48,480 bases of DNA from NCBI GenBank assembly GCA_016795145.1, contig JAEUII010000189.1, forward strand, positions 1 to 48,480, written 5' to 3'. The number at the start of each line of letters is the position of its first letter. The first letter of the stretch is position 1. Below are positions 26,941 through 36,289 of this stretch, one piece after another. The position numbers and the translations under genes were made by a program. This stretch comes from Planctomycetaceae bacterium (GTDB lineage Bacteria > Planctomycetota > Planctomycetia > Planctomycetales > Planctomycetaceae). The notes beneath the pieces were generated by a model that worked only from the letters and a program-made list of their open reading frames with translations, made no database searches and had not been told where the DNA came from.

Positions 26941-27541
26941 AATCACCCAGCTGTTGGCGGAGGCGGCGGAGAATGCGGCTGCGGGCTTGGCGGATGGCGG
27001 CGGGGGACGTTGCAAGTTCGGCTGCGACGAGGTCCGTCGGAAGGCCGTCAACGACCGATCGCCAGAAGGCTTTCCAGGTCGCTTCTTCAAACTCACTGCG
27101 AACCTGAAGCAAGGCTCGATCGATCAGGTCGCGAACATGAAACTCATCCGAAGGCTCGTCTTCGGGCACAGTGAACACATCCTGCATCTCCTTGAACATC
27201 GCGGCAGCGGTTGAACCACCGAGCGCCGTGGGGGCTCGCTTTGATCGGCGAAGACAGTCGATGACTTTCCGGCGAGTAATCGTCCAGAGCCAGGCTCGAA
27301 AGGCACCCGAGGAACCTGTGGGTTCGAAGGAGTCCATTCCCACGGCCACGGCGGTCAGAACATCCTGAAGGCAATCTGCGCTTGTGTGAGCATCCAGGCC
27401 GCAACGTTTGCACCAGGCGACAATGAGCGGGCCATATAGATCAACCAGCTCCCGCCAGGCAACGGAGTCCCTCTGACGTGCTCGAAAGAGCAGACTGGAA
27501 CGAGTCACCTTGCTGGAGGATCCGGAAGTCATCGCGAACAT
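26936..27541 (-). CDS. ECF-type RNA polymerase sigma factor
   Basis: A 201-residue sigma-70 family protein with only regions 2 and 4. Region 2 begins near SLLFRARQRDSVAWRELVDLYGP and runs through ADCLQDVL to FRAWLWTITRRKVIDCLRR (core binding and -10 recognition). Region 4 contains LPTDLVAAELATSPAAIRQA, the helix-turn-helix for the -35 element. The frame stays open upstream to 28054, but that part crosses a repeat and has no sigma similarity. ATG 27541 or 27532 is therefore taken as start; neither has an obvious ribosome-binding site. It is transcribed divergently from a kinase with an N-terminal zinc motif like those of anti-sigma factors, so the two probably form a signalling pair. Confidence 0.88.
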   Translation of the reverse strand: MFAMTSGSSSKVTRSSLLFRARQRDSVAWRELVDLYGPLIVAWCKRCGLDAHTSADCLQDVLTAVAVGMDSFEPTGSSGAFRAWLWTITRRKVIDCLRRSKRAPTALGGSTAAAMFKEMQDVFTVPEDEPSDEFHVRDLIDRALLQVRSEFEEATWKAFWRSVVDGLPTDLVAAELATSPAAIRQARSRILRRLRQQLGDL

Positions 27542-27615
27542 GGTGGCGAATGCCCGTGGTGGCGACAAGACAAATCGGGGTGAAACGGCGACACAGGGTG
27601 CAGTCGCAGATTTCT

Positions 27616-27812
27616 GTAGGTGCCGCTTGCCGAGCGGCACTTTGCGGCCCCGCCGCAACCAGCGCCCGAACGACGTGACTCCCGGTGTGCAGGCCAACGT
27701 GGGACAGGATCGCAATGCAGCCTTCCGGCGCGAGAACGCGAGACATATATGTGCAAGCGAGACCAAGGTTCGCCTGGCGGCGAAAGTCCTTTCCGGCAGA
27801 AAGGACCTACTT
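27616..27812. repeat. 199-base BIME-like element, inverted diverged copy 3
   Basis: The left 45 bases are the inverse of the right end of the tandem copies at 19791-20186, with about two mismatches. The right 70 bases are the inverse of their left end. The middle is diverged. In the outer hairpin the stem is GTCCTTTC/GAAAGGAC instead of GTCTCGCC/GGCGAGAC while the loop TGCCG is kept, so both arms have changed together. It occupies the space between divergent sigma and kinase genes. Confidence 0.8.
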
Positions 27813-28028
27813 TGACAAGCACCCGCGACTACACCCGACGACACAAAATCGGCCCGCCGCCGAGCTTGCTGGCGCTCGCTCGACCCCGCCCAAACTGGGG
27901 TTTGAGTGGGGATGATGTTCGATACAAAAAATGCTGTCACACTCATTTCGTTCTTATCTCCAGTGACCTGCTCAGTTTCAAAATGATGGTTTTTGCTGCA
28001 AACTGCAGGGCATGCTGGAGACTCGCAT

Positions 28029-31000
28029 ATGACATCGACTGATTCCCTGAACACGCTGGCGACGGTGGAGTGTCCATCCTCAGAACGCCTGAAACACTAT
28101 CTGTCGGGATGGCTCAGCGATGGCGATGCAGAGCAACTTGAACAGCATCTTCATGCGTGTGAACACTGTGAGTCTGCGATGCGGCAGCTGGATGTGCATC
28201 AGGAGACTCTGCTGCAGTCGCTTCAAGCCACGATGGTGCAGGAACCGGGTTTGCTGGCCGCTTCTGCTGTGCTCGCAATGAATGGTTCGCCTGACTCGCC
28301 TGCAGATCCTTCGAAGGGCGGCAGTGATGTGATCGACGAAGCTCTTTCGAAGGCTCGACGATTACTAGATACGCCACTGGAAGCGGAGAACGATCCGAAG
28401 CCGGTCGCATGGCATCCGACTCATCGTGACTTCGGATGCTATGAACTTCTGAGACCCCTTGGCCGCGGCGGTATGGGAGCCGTCTATCTGGCTCGACATC
28501 GCCAACTGGGCAAGCAGGTTGCCATCAAGTTGTTGCCTGTCATGTCGGCCGAAGATTCTGACGTCAGGACTCGCTTCGATCGTGAGATCCGCGTTGTTGG
28601 GCGATTGAATCATCCGTCGATCGTGGCCGCCACGGATGCCGGTGAGATCGAAGGGACTCAGTTTTTGGTCATGGAGTATGTACCCGGACTGGACCTCAGT
28701 CGTCTTGCAAGACTGATGGGACGATTGCCGGTTGCGGAAGCGTGTGAGCTGATTCGGCAGGCGTCGCTTGGTCTGTCGTGTGCTCATGCCGAAGGTGTTG
28801 TGCATCGAGACATCAAGCCGTCGAACCTGATGCTGGATGACCTTGGGCGGATTCGCATTCTGGACTTCGGGCTGGCTCAATGGACCGTTTGGGATGAAGC
28901 CAGTGTGGATCTGACGACGGTTGGTCAGCTGATGGGAACACTGGATTACATGGCACCGGAACAGGCGGAGGCCATTGGTGCGGTGGACTATCGAGCCGAT
29001 CTGTATGCTCTGGGAGCGACGCTGTTTCGTCTGCTGTGCGGACGAGCACCGCTGGCGGCTGCTCCGAATCAATCGCCGCTGGAGAAACTGCGCTTGTTGT
29101 CCAATCATCAGCCTCCGAAGCTGAGCACTCTGTGTCCGGAAGCGCCGGAAGAACTGGTGAAGCTGGTGGCTTCGCTGCTGTCACGCAGTCCGTCTGATCG
29201 TCCTGCCAGTGCGGCACATGTGGCCGAACAGTTGGCGCCATTCGCCGAAGGAGCAAAGCTGGTCGAGCTGCTTCAGCAGGCGAAGGAGAAAGCTGCGGCA
29301 TCGCCCGAACTTTTGAAGCGTACGGCACTTTATGAACCTCCGTTTCCTGGTTCGGCAGTTCCGATGTCACCACCAGAGCCTGCAGCATCGAGTGGCGGGC
29401 GATTTAAGACTTTGCGTCGTCTTTTGTTGGCCGCCTCGCTTCCGTTGATGATCGTCGCTGGCATTCTGATCAAGCTGGAACTGAATAAGGGCCAGTTGAT
29501 CATTGAATCCGATGTCGACAATGTGAACGTGAAAGTTCTGAAGGACGGCAAGCCGGTTGATGGAATCCAGGTCAACCACGGCACCACGTCAACTCGGCTC
29601 TACGCGGACAACTACGAGATCACCATCGACGGTCCCAGCGACGGCCTGATCATCGACCACGACAAGTTCACGCTGAAGAACGGCGAAACGGTTGTGGCGA
29701 GGATCTCGAGAGAAAGTGTTCTACCACATTCTGGTGTGACGAAATCAGGGTCCGTGCCAGATAAAGGCGTAGACGTCCTTGAGGTCGTAGTATCGCTCGA
29801 GAATCATTCGAAGAATCTGAATTCCACCATAGTGGATTGGCTCAAATCATCGCGACTACCAAATTCAGATAATGTCCTGGTAGACATGGCAGCTTTCCTG
29901 GAAAGTGTTCGCAGGTTGCGGAGCCTGAAGGGTGACGAGTTGACGTCGCCCGAACAACAGTTGGAGCTCGAGGCACTCTATCGCAGCTGGCGTACACTGT
30001 ATCAACACTTAAGCCAGTGCCAAATGGCAGAGGAGCGGCAGAAACTGTCTGAATCAGCCAGGGAGATTAACTCAGTGTTGATTGAATTGGACGCTGCTAC
30101 GCCGAATGACCGTTCGTTTGTGCCTCTGGAAACCACACCGCTCTACAACGGCCTACCACTCTCGTACTGGCTCGCGGCCCTGAGAACGGATCGTAGCCCA
30201 GCGAAGCAGCGGGAGTGTCTGGAGGCGATTCGTCGATTGGCAACGGTTGCAGATTCAGCCGAAGCGACGACGGGCCTTACTGAGTTTCTGCGTGCCGAGT
30301 TAGCCGAAGAACAAGACGTGGTGGATGAATTGGGATTCGTATGTATCGCCCTGTTGAATCCTGATCAGCGGTTTCTCTCGTGGTGGATGCAGCAGTTTCA
30401 AACGGGCAATGAATCATGGAAGGCTCGGCTTTCGGGACTGGGAGCACCCCTGACGTTTAGGTCAGGCGATCAATTGGCTGAGTTTGAGCATTGGGTGAAG
30501 GCGCTGACGGCTCAGAAAAAGCTCAGCCGAGAAGATGTGAACCAGGTCGCTGATTTTATTGCGAAACTTGGGTCTACGTCGGAATGTTCGCGAGAAGTTT
30601 CTGATCGACTGGTGCAACTACTCGACGATGCAACCAAAGATGATCGATCATGGTGGCTTTCCATGCCACATCAAGTTCGTTTCGACAAACTGAGTGATCG
30701 CTATGAGTTTCTGCAGTTGTTCTCGTTGCGAAGCTGCCGGATCGCCTTTGATGTGATCGGGAATCCAGAAAGCACTTCGACACAGATTGCTCAGGCAGCG
30801 ATGGTGTTTCATTCTCACCTGGATCACAGGCCGCATGAATCTTCCTCTGCACAAAACCCAGACCACTTTCGGGAACTCCATGCCGAACCGAACAGGACCT
30901 GTTTCCTCAATGCTGCTGAGGGCTATCTAAAGCGGATTAAGAGCCAACCGGCACGAATGACTGAATTTATCAAGGTGCCTCAAGAGTTTGAAAAAGAGGC

Positions 31001-32576
31001 CAAGTATCAACATTTCTCCACAACTTCGCGATGCGGGATCAAATTGAGCCACGAAGTGATGCCGAATGGTGTAGGTACTAATCCTGCACCAGACTGTCGT
31101 GCAAGTCCATTGATAGAGGTTCTGGATGCCATCTATCTGTATACCTATACGGCGCCGCAGGATCCTGCTCTCAACCTTCCGCAAACACGATCGTTCTATG
31201 TACCTGCGGAGTTAACTGACACCGTGAAGGCACTTCGAAGCGAATTACAGGCGTTGGTCCCCCAAGCCAATCTCAATGGCCCGCACGTTAACATCGTGCT
31301 GAGCTGGCCTGAGCTACTCCCTGCTGGCCCTTTCTGGTCAGAGAGCCCGGTGGCAGGTACTGGTGAGATCTGGGGGCAATACACCCCAACGTCAGACGAC
31401 TGGCTACGGCTCTGCGTGCTCAACCATCAGGTTCTAAACTCGCCTTTTGTCGGTGAACACGACCCTGGTCTGACAACAACCGTCACTGACCCTTCGACGC
31501 CTGCGGCTCAAACAAATTCGCGACTGGCGATGCAGAATGAACCAGTTACCCCGTCACCGCTCTACAACGGCCAACCTCTCGAACATTGGCTGGACATGAT
31601 CGGTCGGGAGCGGAGTGTCGAGGGGTTGAAGGTGGCGTTTGAAGCGTGTGATACTCTGGTGTCGAAGGAGAATTCGCCGATCATCACGGAAACGCTGCTG
31701 AAGTTCCTGCCGGTGTTGGACGGAGAACTTAAGGTTCTGGACAAAGAGGCCAACCGATACTGGACGCTGGACTACGAAGCCGCACGGCTGCTATGGAAAG
31801 CAAACCCTGGAGCCCAGTTCTTTACTCTGTGGGTAAAGGAACGATCCGAGAGCAGGGACGAGAAGTGGAAACAGCGTCTGGATCAGTATGCAACTTATGG
31901 CAGTATTGAGTCCTCCGGTGACGTGCAGCCGTTCGTCGAGTGGGCTCGTTTGGTTTTGTCAGGACCAAAGAGTGGATTCTTTGAGAAGGATGGACATCCC
32001 GACCCGGCAGATGTTCAGAGCAGTGCCAGTCTTCTTCGCGGGATGCTGAACAATGAAACGTTGCGTGCAGACGAGACATTTGTCTCAACGGCGACGGCGA
32101 TCCTGACTGAAAGCCCTTACTTGGGTGATAAATGGTGGCTGAGTGAGCCTCTTCTGTATCGGGGGCCGCAGGGTGATCGTGAACTTTGGCCTACTGCTTT
32201 TCAGCAGAACGTGGTCAGAAAGGCGATTGTTGCCCTTCAGCCGGCATCCGATCCGGCTTTGGTGGCGCAGGCCTGCATGATTCTGGCCAACGGGGCGAAG
32301 CTGGATCGAGAACAGACGGACAAGGTGCTGCAAGCGGTTCAGAAGAGAATTGAGCAGACCGTTAAGACTCCGGAATTCTTCACCATGGTACACGTTCCGG
32401 AATCGTTCAGTTCATTCGCTGTGACTACCGTGGACACGAACGACGCGCTCAAAATTTGGGACAATCCAGTTGAGCGTTCGATCCAGTATGGTGCAGTTTA
32501 TTCCGGTGACCGACACCTCATTGGCCATTCAGTTGCTGAATGTGATCGCTTCTCTGAACGGTCGCACAACCTGTGA
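28029..32576 (+). CDS. Membrane serine/threonine kinase with anti-sigma-like zinc motif (frameshifted at 3' end)
   Basis: As read, 1515 residues. The N-terminus has a His-x3-Cys-x2-Cys motif (LHACEHCESA) as in zinc-binding anti-sigma factors. The kinase domain (about 135-400) has GRGGMGAVY, catalytic VAIK Lys167, HRDIKPSN at 259-261 onward and DFG at Asp279, so it should be active. One transmembrane helix lies near 465-485. The large C-terminal part holds two related modules of about 430 residues, starting PLYNGLPLSYWL (about 30137) and PLYNGQPLEHWL (about 31557). In the second module similarity to the first leaves this frame near 32470-32500 and continues in another frame to 32913. GGAG at 28016-28019 supports ATG 28029. 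It diverges from the sigma factor gene. Confidence 0.88.
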   Translation: MTSTDSLNTLATVECPSSERLKHYLSGWLSDGDAEQLEQHLHACEHCESAMRQLDVHQETLLQSLQATMVQEPGLLAASAVLAMNGSPDSPADPSKGGSDVIDEALSKARRLLDTPLEAENDPKPVAWHPTHRDFGCYELLRPLGRGGMGAVYLARHRQLGKQVAIKLLPVMSAEDSDVRTRFDREIRVVGRLNHPSIVAATDAGEIEGTQFLVMEYVPGLDLSRLARLMGRLPVAEACELIRQASLGLSCAHAEGVVHRDIKPSNLMLDDLGRIRILDFGLAQWTVWDEASVDLTTVGQLMGTLDYMAPEQAEAIGAVDYRADLYALGATLFRLLCGRAPLAAAPNQSPLEKLRLLSNHQPPKLSTLCPEAPEELVKLVASLLSRSPSDRPASAAHVAEQLAPFAEGAKLVELLQQAKEKAAASPELLKRTALYEPPFPGSAVPMSPPEPAASSGGRFKTLRRLLLAASLPLMIVAGILIKLELNKGQLIIESDVDNVNVKVLKDGKPVDGIQVNHGTTSTRLYADNYEITIDGPSDGLIIDHDKFTLKNGETVVARISRESVLPHSGVTKSGSVPDKGVDVLEVVVSLENHSKNLNSTIVDWLKSSRLPNSDNVLVDMAAFLESVRRLRSLKGDELTSPEQQLELEALYRSWRTLYQHLSQCQMAEERQKLSESAREINSVLIELDAATPNDRSFVPLETTPLYNGLPLSYWLAALRTDRSPAKQRECLEAIRRLATVADSAEATTGLTEFLRAELAEEQDVVDELGFVCIALLNPDQRFLSWWMQQFQTGNESWKARLSGLGAPLTFRSGDQLAEFEHWVKALTAQKKLSREDVNQVADFIAKLGSTSECSREVSDRLVQLLDDATKDDRSWWLSMPHQVRFDKLSDRYEFLQLFSLRSCRIAFDVIGNPESTSTQIAQAAMVFHSHLDHRPHESSSAQNPDHFRELHAEPNRTCFLNAAEGYLKRIKSQPARMTEFIKVPQEFEKEAKYQHFSTTSRCGIKLSHEVMPNGVGTNPAPDCRASPLIEVLDAIYLYTYTAPQDPALNLPQTRSFYVPAELTDTVKALRSELQALVPQANLNGPHVNIVLSWPELLPAGPFWSESPVAGTGEIWGQYTPTSDDWLRLCVLNHQVLNSPFVGEHDPGLTTTVTDPSTPAAQTNSRLAMQNEPVTPSPLYNGQPLEHWLDMIGRERSVEGLKVAFEACDTLVSKENSPIITETLLKFLPVLDGELKVLDKEANRYWTLDYEAARLLWKANPGAQFFTLWVKERSESRDEKWKQRLDQYATYGSIESSGDVQPFVEWARLVLSGPKSGFFEKDGHPDPADVQSSASLLRGMLNNETLRADETFVSTATAILTESPYLGDKWWLSEPLLYRGPQGDRELWPTAFQQNVVRKAIVALQPASDPALVAQACMILANGAKLDREQTDKVLQAVQKRIEQTVKTPEFFTMVHVPESFSSFAVTTVDTNDALKIWDNPVERSIQYGAVYSGDRHLIGHSVAECDRFSERSHNL

Positions 32577-32913
32577 GCCGCAGTGCCGCATGGTGCTCGA
32601 GGCAACTCGTGGTGTCTTCGATCGTGTTCGAGTGAGGTATGACAAGAGGGCCGCTCGACTAGCTGAGTCTTTGGCGTTGGGAACAGGAAGGACCGGGCGA
32701 ACCCCGGTGCAGTTACTTTGGCCTGAGTTGACTCGCACAGATTCGGATCAGGGTCAAGGAAAGGTCTCCGAGTTGATCGATTCGCGAGTCAAGGACATCT
32801 GGGGCGATCACTCTCCAAAACAATCTGACTGGCTGCAGCTGCTCATTCTTAATCACTCGGCGATGGAGAACGTTGTCGCCGCTGAGCTGGAGAAGTCGGT
32901 CGAACAAAAGTAG
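32470..32913 (+). pseudogene. Out-of-frame C-terminal end of the kinase's second module
   Basis: This frame encodes about 140 residues that align with the end of the first duplicated module. TDTSLAIQLLNVIASLNG parallels the LIEVLDAIYLYTYT region, and PVQLLWPEL, DIWGDHSPKQSDWLQLLILN parallel NIVLSWPEL and EIWGQYTPTSDDWLRLCVLN. It is therefore the displaced end of the kinase gene rather than a separate gene. A length change of one base (or two the other way) between about 32455 and 32505 would restore a single frame ending at the TAG at 32911-32913. Real mutation and sequence error cannot be told apart here. Confidence 0.75.
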
Positions 32914-32941
32914 CCATCACTCTCCGAGTGATGAACTGCAG

Positions 32942-32966
32942 TGTAGAACGGCTGTCCTCAGCCGTT
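32942..32966. repeat. REP-like hairpin (GTAGA/TCCT family)
   Basis: TGTAG head with stem AACGGCTG/CAGCCGTT around TCCT, 28 bases after the kinase gene's restored stop. This is a single unit, not a pair. Confidence 0.8.
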
Positions 32967-33084
32967 ACCGTCTTTCTGTGCATGTCTTGTATGGCCGTTA
33001 AGGCCTCAATTGTCGACACACCTGCCCAGCATCAACAGAACCTTTGTGTCGACCCTCCGGGCCTCTCATTCATTTCTCCGTATT

Positions 33085-33150
33085 CCGGGGCCTGACGGCC
33101 CCGGCAGGGGATGTTTCGGGCTTCCAGCCCTGCAAGTATCCGCACATCGA
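33085..33150. repeat. GC-rich double hairpin
   Basis: CCGGGGCC (33085-33092) pairs perfectly with GGCCCCGG (33097-33104). Immediately after, GCAGGG pairs with CCCTGC, with an inner GGGCT/AGCCC stem. It could act as a bidirectional transcription barrier, but has no T-run. Confidence 0.55.
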
Positions 33151-33225
33151 AAACTATCGCTGCGGGTGAGTTGTTCGCCTGACACAAACAAACGCGTACC
33201 GTGAGTGCCTGAGCAGCGTAAGACC

Positions 33226-35562
33226 TTAGCCCGGAAATGGCACAACCCACTCCATGAGTTTGTCATCCTGCTCGGCCGATGGTGAATGCTGAAAGTCAGA
33301 GTGTTTCAATGGTCCGTTGACGCCATGCGGGATCAGTCGAACCTGCTTCTTTGAGGATTCGACTCGGATCTCCAGGAAGCTCTGATAGAACGGTGCCTGG
33401 TTGGAATCGAATGCCGCGGAGAGCCATTCGGCGGAGAATGGCCAGCCGCCGAACTGGCGAGTCCAGAACCAGGCGGGCCGCTTCCACAACGGTGCGGTCG
33501 CATTGATCTTGGAAACGACCTGAGCACGGCTCGGATAGATCGCCCAGTCTTCCGTTACTGGCTTTGAAGGCCAGTCGAGCGATGTGCCGAAACTCAGGTA
33601 CGCTCCGCCGCCACCGTTGACGAAATGACGAACCGACTTCGATCCCGACTTCGTTTTGATGGGCTCTAAATAGTATTCCAGGTCGTGCGTATCGCCGGCC
33701 ATGACGATGTCCACTTCGTAACGTTCCAGCAGCGTTCTGAGTTCCTCGAAGTCTTCATCGCCTTCACTGACATCACGGCCGCCAGCAAAGATCGGATGTC
33801 CCAGCAGGGCCAGTTTGAACTTTCCTTTGGCAGACTGCAGAGCCTCTTCCAGCCAGGCCCTCTGAGACTCATCGATGCATCTCGCGACTCCTGTGTCGAT
33901 TGCGAACAGGGCAAAGTTACTGGTCTGGAACTGAAAGTACGGAAGCTTCTGATGCTGCACGGAGACTCGGTATTCAGACTTCAGCCGAGTCGCTTCGGCG
34001 ATCAGCTGATCGATATGACGGTCTGTGGTGGACGTCAGATGATTGTCTACATCGACTCGTGCCCGCATGGCCGCACGCGCGGCGTTGGGTTCAAAGAACG
34101 TTGCTGCAAAACCTTCCAGTGCATCGTACCAGTCATGGTTTCCCGGGATCGCATAGACAGGTTTGTGAACACCCATAAACGGCAGCCAGAAACGCGCTTC
34201 GTAGTCCTTCATGGCTCCGGACGGATAAACGACATCGGAAGAGATGATGACGAATCGCACGTCCGGTTGATTCGCGACTTCCAGCAACTGTGCTCGCAGC
34301 GAATGCTGAGACGCATCGCCTTCACCGGTGTCACCGATGATGATAAACGAGAAGTCTTCGTTCTTTGAAAGGGCGTCTTCCAGTCCTTCCGGATGAATGG
34401 CCAGCGGAAGAGAATCAGGCTCCGGGGCAGACGCAGCAACAGCCTCTGCCATCGCTTCGCGCCACGTGTCGGTTCGCTGTTCGGCCCACGAATTCCAGAT
34501 ACCGGCCGCCCAGTTCTCCGTGTCGAAATACCAGCTCATTCCCCACACAGGAGTTGTGGCCGCCAGGATCGCCGCGAACGGCAGGCCTATTTGGAGACCA
34601 CGGCTAATTGCTGCCGCAAAGGAACATCGAGCAAGCCGCAGTCTCACGGCGAGTCGCAGGCGGATCGTCAGCAGCCATCGAAGGATCATGCGGGGCAGGG
34701 CGAGCATCATCGTTCCTCGGCGCACCGTCCATCGCCAAAGTCCTCCTTCCACAAACTTCAGCAGTTTGTTGGTGGCCATCAGAGAGGGAATGAACACAAG
34801 GAAGGACACGAGCAATCCAGCGAAGATATCACCCATCACAGCGAAGCCCGGTGCGACCAGTCCGAGCGCGGTTCGGTCGAGCCCCATTCTTCCGAGATGG
34901 ATGGCGAGAAGCGTCACGAGAAACGCCATGATCCAGCTTCTGTCCGCAGCAGCTCGAGATGTTTCTTCCTGAATGACCGTGCGAGCCAGCGCGAGGATTT
35001 CGGGATCGGCGAGAAGATCGCTCGTCACATCTTCCGACGCCATGTTTTGCGGATTCATCAGCGGCGAGGAGAACATGCGAAGAGACACACCGAAGAGTCG
35101 AAACGCGACAGCTCCCGCCAGTAGAACCGTCAGCCAGATTTCGGGAAGCCACAACAGAGTGACCGCGACACTGGACCCTGCAACGAGCAACAGCAGGGCC
35201 CCCCAGCCTCGTTCAGACTCGCGGCGCGCACGCAGGAAGCTGACGAGTTCACGGACGGCATCCAGTCCAAACCATGCCGCCAGAGTCCATCGCAGTGCTT
35301 TCACCGCGAGCCAGCCGGCACTGTAAAGTGTGAGCCCAAGAATCAGCGAGACGGCCGCGCTCTTCCATGCGGATCGAGCGTCCGCAAGTTTGAGTCGACG
35401 GAAGCCATGGATCATTTCCAGCAGAGCCGCGAGGACCAGCAGGATTCCCAGTCGACTTCGCGCGTTTCCCTCGAACGCGGGAGCGACGAGAGCCAGCAGG
35501 CTCAGCAGCAACGTGAAGACCGGAAGGATAAAGTGAGACAAAGGCTCACGCTGTTTTGACAT
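33226..35562 (-). CDS. Membrane-anchored metallophosphoesterase
   Basis: A 778-residue protein. The N-terminal half has many hydrophobic helices (about residues 10-370). The C-terminal half is a calcineurin-like phosphoesterase domain with the metal-binding blocks GDTGEGD, GNHDWYD, LLGHPIFAGG and AGDTHDLEYY, spaced as in the family. Block two reads SSDVVYPSG where GDxxY is usual, so one small residue is replaced but the metal-binding Asp is kept. ATG 35562 begins MSKQREPLSHF just before the first helix; the open frame to 35670 has no membrane or phosphoesterase signature. The substrate is unknown; the helices are not an obvious transporter. A PEGA lipoprotein gene lies upstream on the same strand. 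Confidence 0.85.
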   Translation of the reverse strand: MSKQREPLSHFILPVFTLLLSLLALVAPAFEGNARSRLGILLVLAALLEMIHGFRRLKLADARSAWKSAAVSLILGLTLYSAGWLAVKALRWTLAAWFGLDAVRELVSFLRARRESERGWGALLLLVAGSSVAVTLLWLPEIWLTVLLAGAVAFRLFGVSLRMFSSPLMNPQNMASEDVTSDLLADPEILALARTVIQEETSRAAADRSWIMAFLVTLLAIHLGRMGLDRTALGLVAPGFAVMGDIFAGLLVSFLVFIPSLMATNKLLKFVEGGLWRWTVRRGTMMLALPRMILRWLLTIRLRLAVRLRLARCSFAAAISRGLQIGLPFAAILAATTPVWGMSWYFDTENWAAGIWNSWAEQRTDTWREAMAEAVAASAPEPDSLPLAIHPEGLEDALSKNEDFSFIIIGDTGEGDASQHSLRAQLLEVANQPDVRFVIISSDVVYPSGAMKDYEARFWLPFMGVHKPVYAIPGNHDWYDALEGFAATFFEPNAARAAMRARVDVDNHLTSTTDRHIDQLIAEATRLKSEYRVSVQHQKLPYFQFQTSNFALFAIDTGVARCIDESQRAWLEEALQSAKGKFKLALLGHPIFAGGRDVSEGDEDFEELRTLLERYEVDIVMAGDTHDLEYYLEPIKTKSGSKSVRHFVNGGGGAYLSFGTSLDWPSKPVTEDWAIYPSRAQVVSKINATAPLWKRPAWFWTRQFGGWPFSAEWLSAAFDSNQAPFYQSFLEIRVESSKKQVRLIPHGVNGPLKHSDFQHSPSAEQDDKLMEWVVPFPG

Positions 35563-35697
35563 GTTCTCGTTCCGAGTAAATCCCTGCAGACCGGGTGTCT
35601 GTCGCAGAGCCATGGAGTTCGGTCGCCTTGCCGTGAAATCAGATTCTACGACGCAGCGGGACTCTGGCATCCACGACGGTGAATATCAACAGGTCGG

Positions 35698-36099
35698 CTA
35701 AGGACCGTGAAGTGCGTCGCTGCGAAGGGAGTTGGCGCGGTTCATCACGTCGTTGGACATGTCCGCCTGCTTGGGCTGCAGCCGAAAATTGAACTGACGA
35801 TGATCCGTCACATGCCGTCCAAGGAAGTGGTCCGAGAAAAATTCGATCGGAAACTTCTGATACCAAGGGCTGTTGACGTTAATCATCTCCGTCTTGGTCT
35901 GATATCCATCCATCAGCAGTTGAACTTCGCGAGTCCCGTACCAGGTGAAGTCGAACGAGGCCGGCGTGTAACCAATGTCCTTGCCATCCACCTTCACCAG
36001 CGCGCCCTGCGGGTACGAATTGATCGTGACGCGACGGTGCACGCAGCCTGTCTGTGCCAGGCAGATCAAAAGAAAGAAGAGGGCAAACGCGCGCCGCAT
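35698..36099 (-). CDS. PEGA-domain lipoprotein
   Basis: A 133-residue exported protein. A hydrophobic signal ends at Cys19 (LAQTGC), a plausible though atypical lipobox. A short PEGA domain follows: VTINSYPQGALVKVDGKDIG with YTPASFDFTWYGTREVQLLMDGY, a beta-rich fold with a Pro-Gly turn found in surface proteins. The C-terminal tail is polar. It lies about 135 bases upstream of the membrane phosphoesterase on the same strand and may be co-transcribed. The function is unknown beyond a likely envelope location. Confidence 0.82.
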   Translation of the reverse strand: MRRAFALFFLLICLAQTGCVHRRVTINSYPQGALVKVDGKDIGYTPASFDFTWYGTREVQLLMDGYQTKTEMINVNSPWYQKFPIEFFSDHFLGRHVTDHRQFNFRLQPKQADMSNDVMNRANSLRSDALHGP

Positions 36100-36289
36100 G
36101 GGCGAATTCCATCCGTGGAATGTGACTCATGAACCCCGAAGGGCGGCGGAAGAGTAACTTTGACCTCAAATTGAGGCCAGACCAGTTTCTGGGGTTTGGT
36201 TGGGATGGGGGTTTTGGGGTGGTTTTCAGGTTTCTGTGTTCAGGTTTCAGGGTGGGGGGAACTGTGGTTCCGCGGTTTTTGAGCGGACG

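Larger units (their letters stand above)
32914..33225. other. Convergent intergenic region with hairpins
   Basis: The region lies between the kinase and a minus-strand phosphoesterase gene. It holds one REP-like hairpin (32942-32966) and a GC-rich double hairpin (33085-33150). No gene seen. Confidence 0.6.

Noticed and set aside
27542..28054. Upstream extension of the sigma factor frame
   Set aside because: It crosses the 199-base repeat and has no sigma similarity; region 2 starts shortly after the ATG at 27541 or 27532.
32470..32913. Separate small gene after the kinase
   Set aside because: Its product aligns with the end of the kinase's first C-terminal module, so it is the displaced end of the same gene.
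34393..35124. 243-codon plus-strand frame opposite the phosphoesterase
   Set aside because: It is antisense to conserved membrane and phosphoesterase sequence and has Arg/Ser/His-rich shadow composition.
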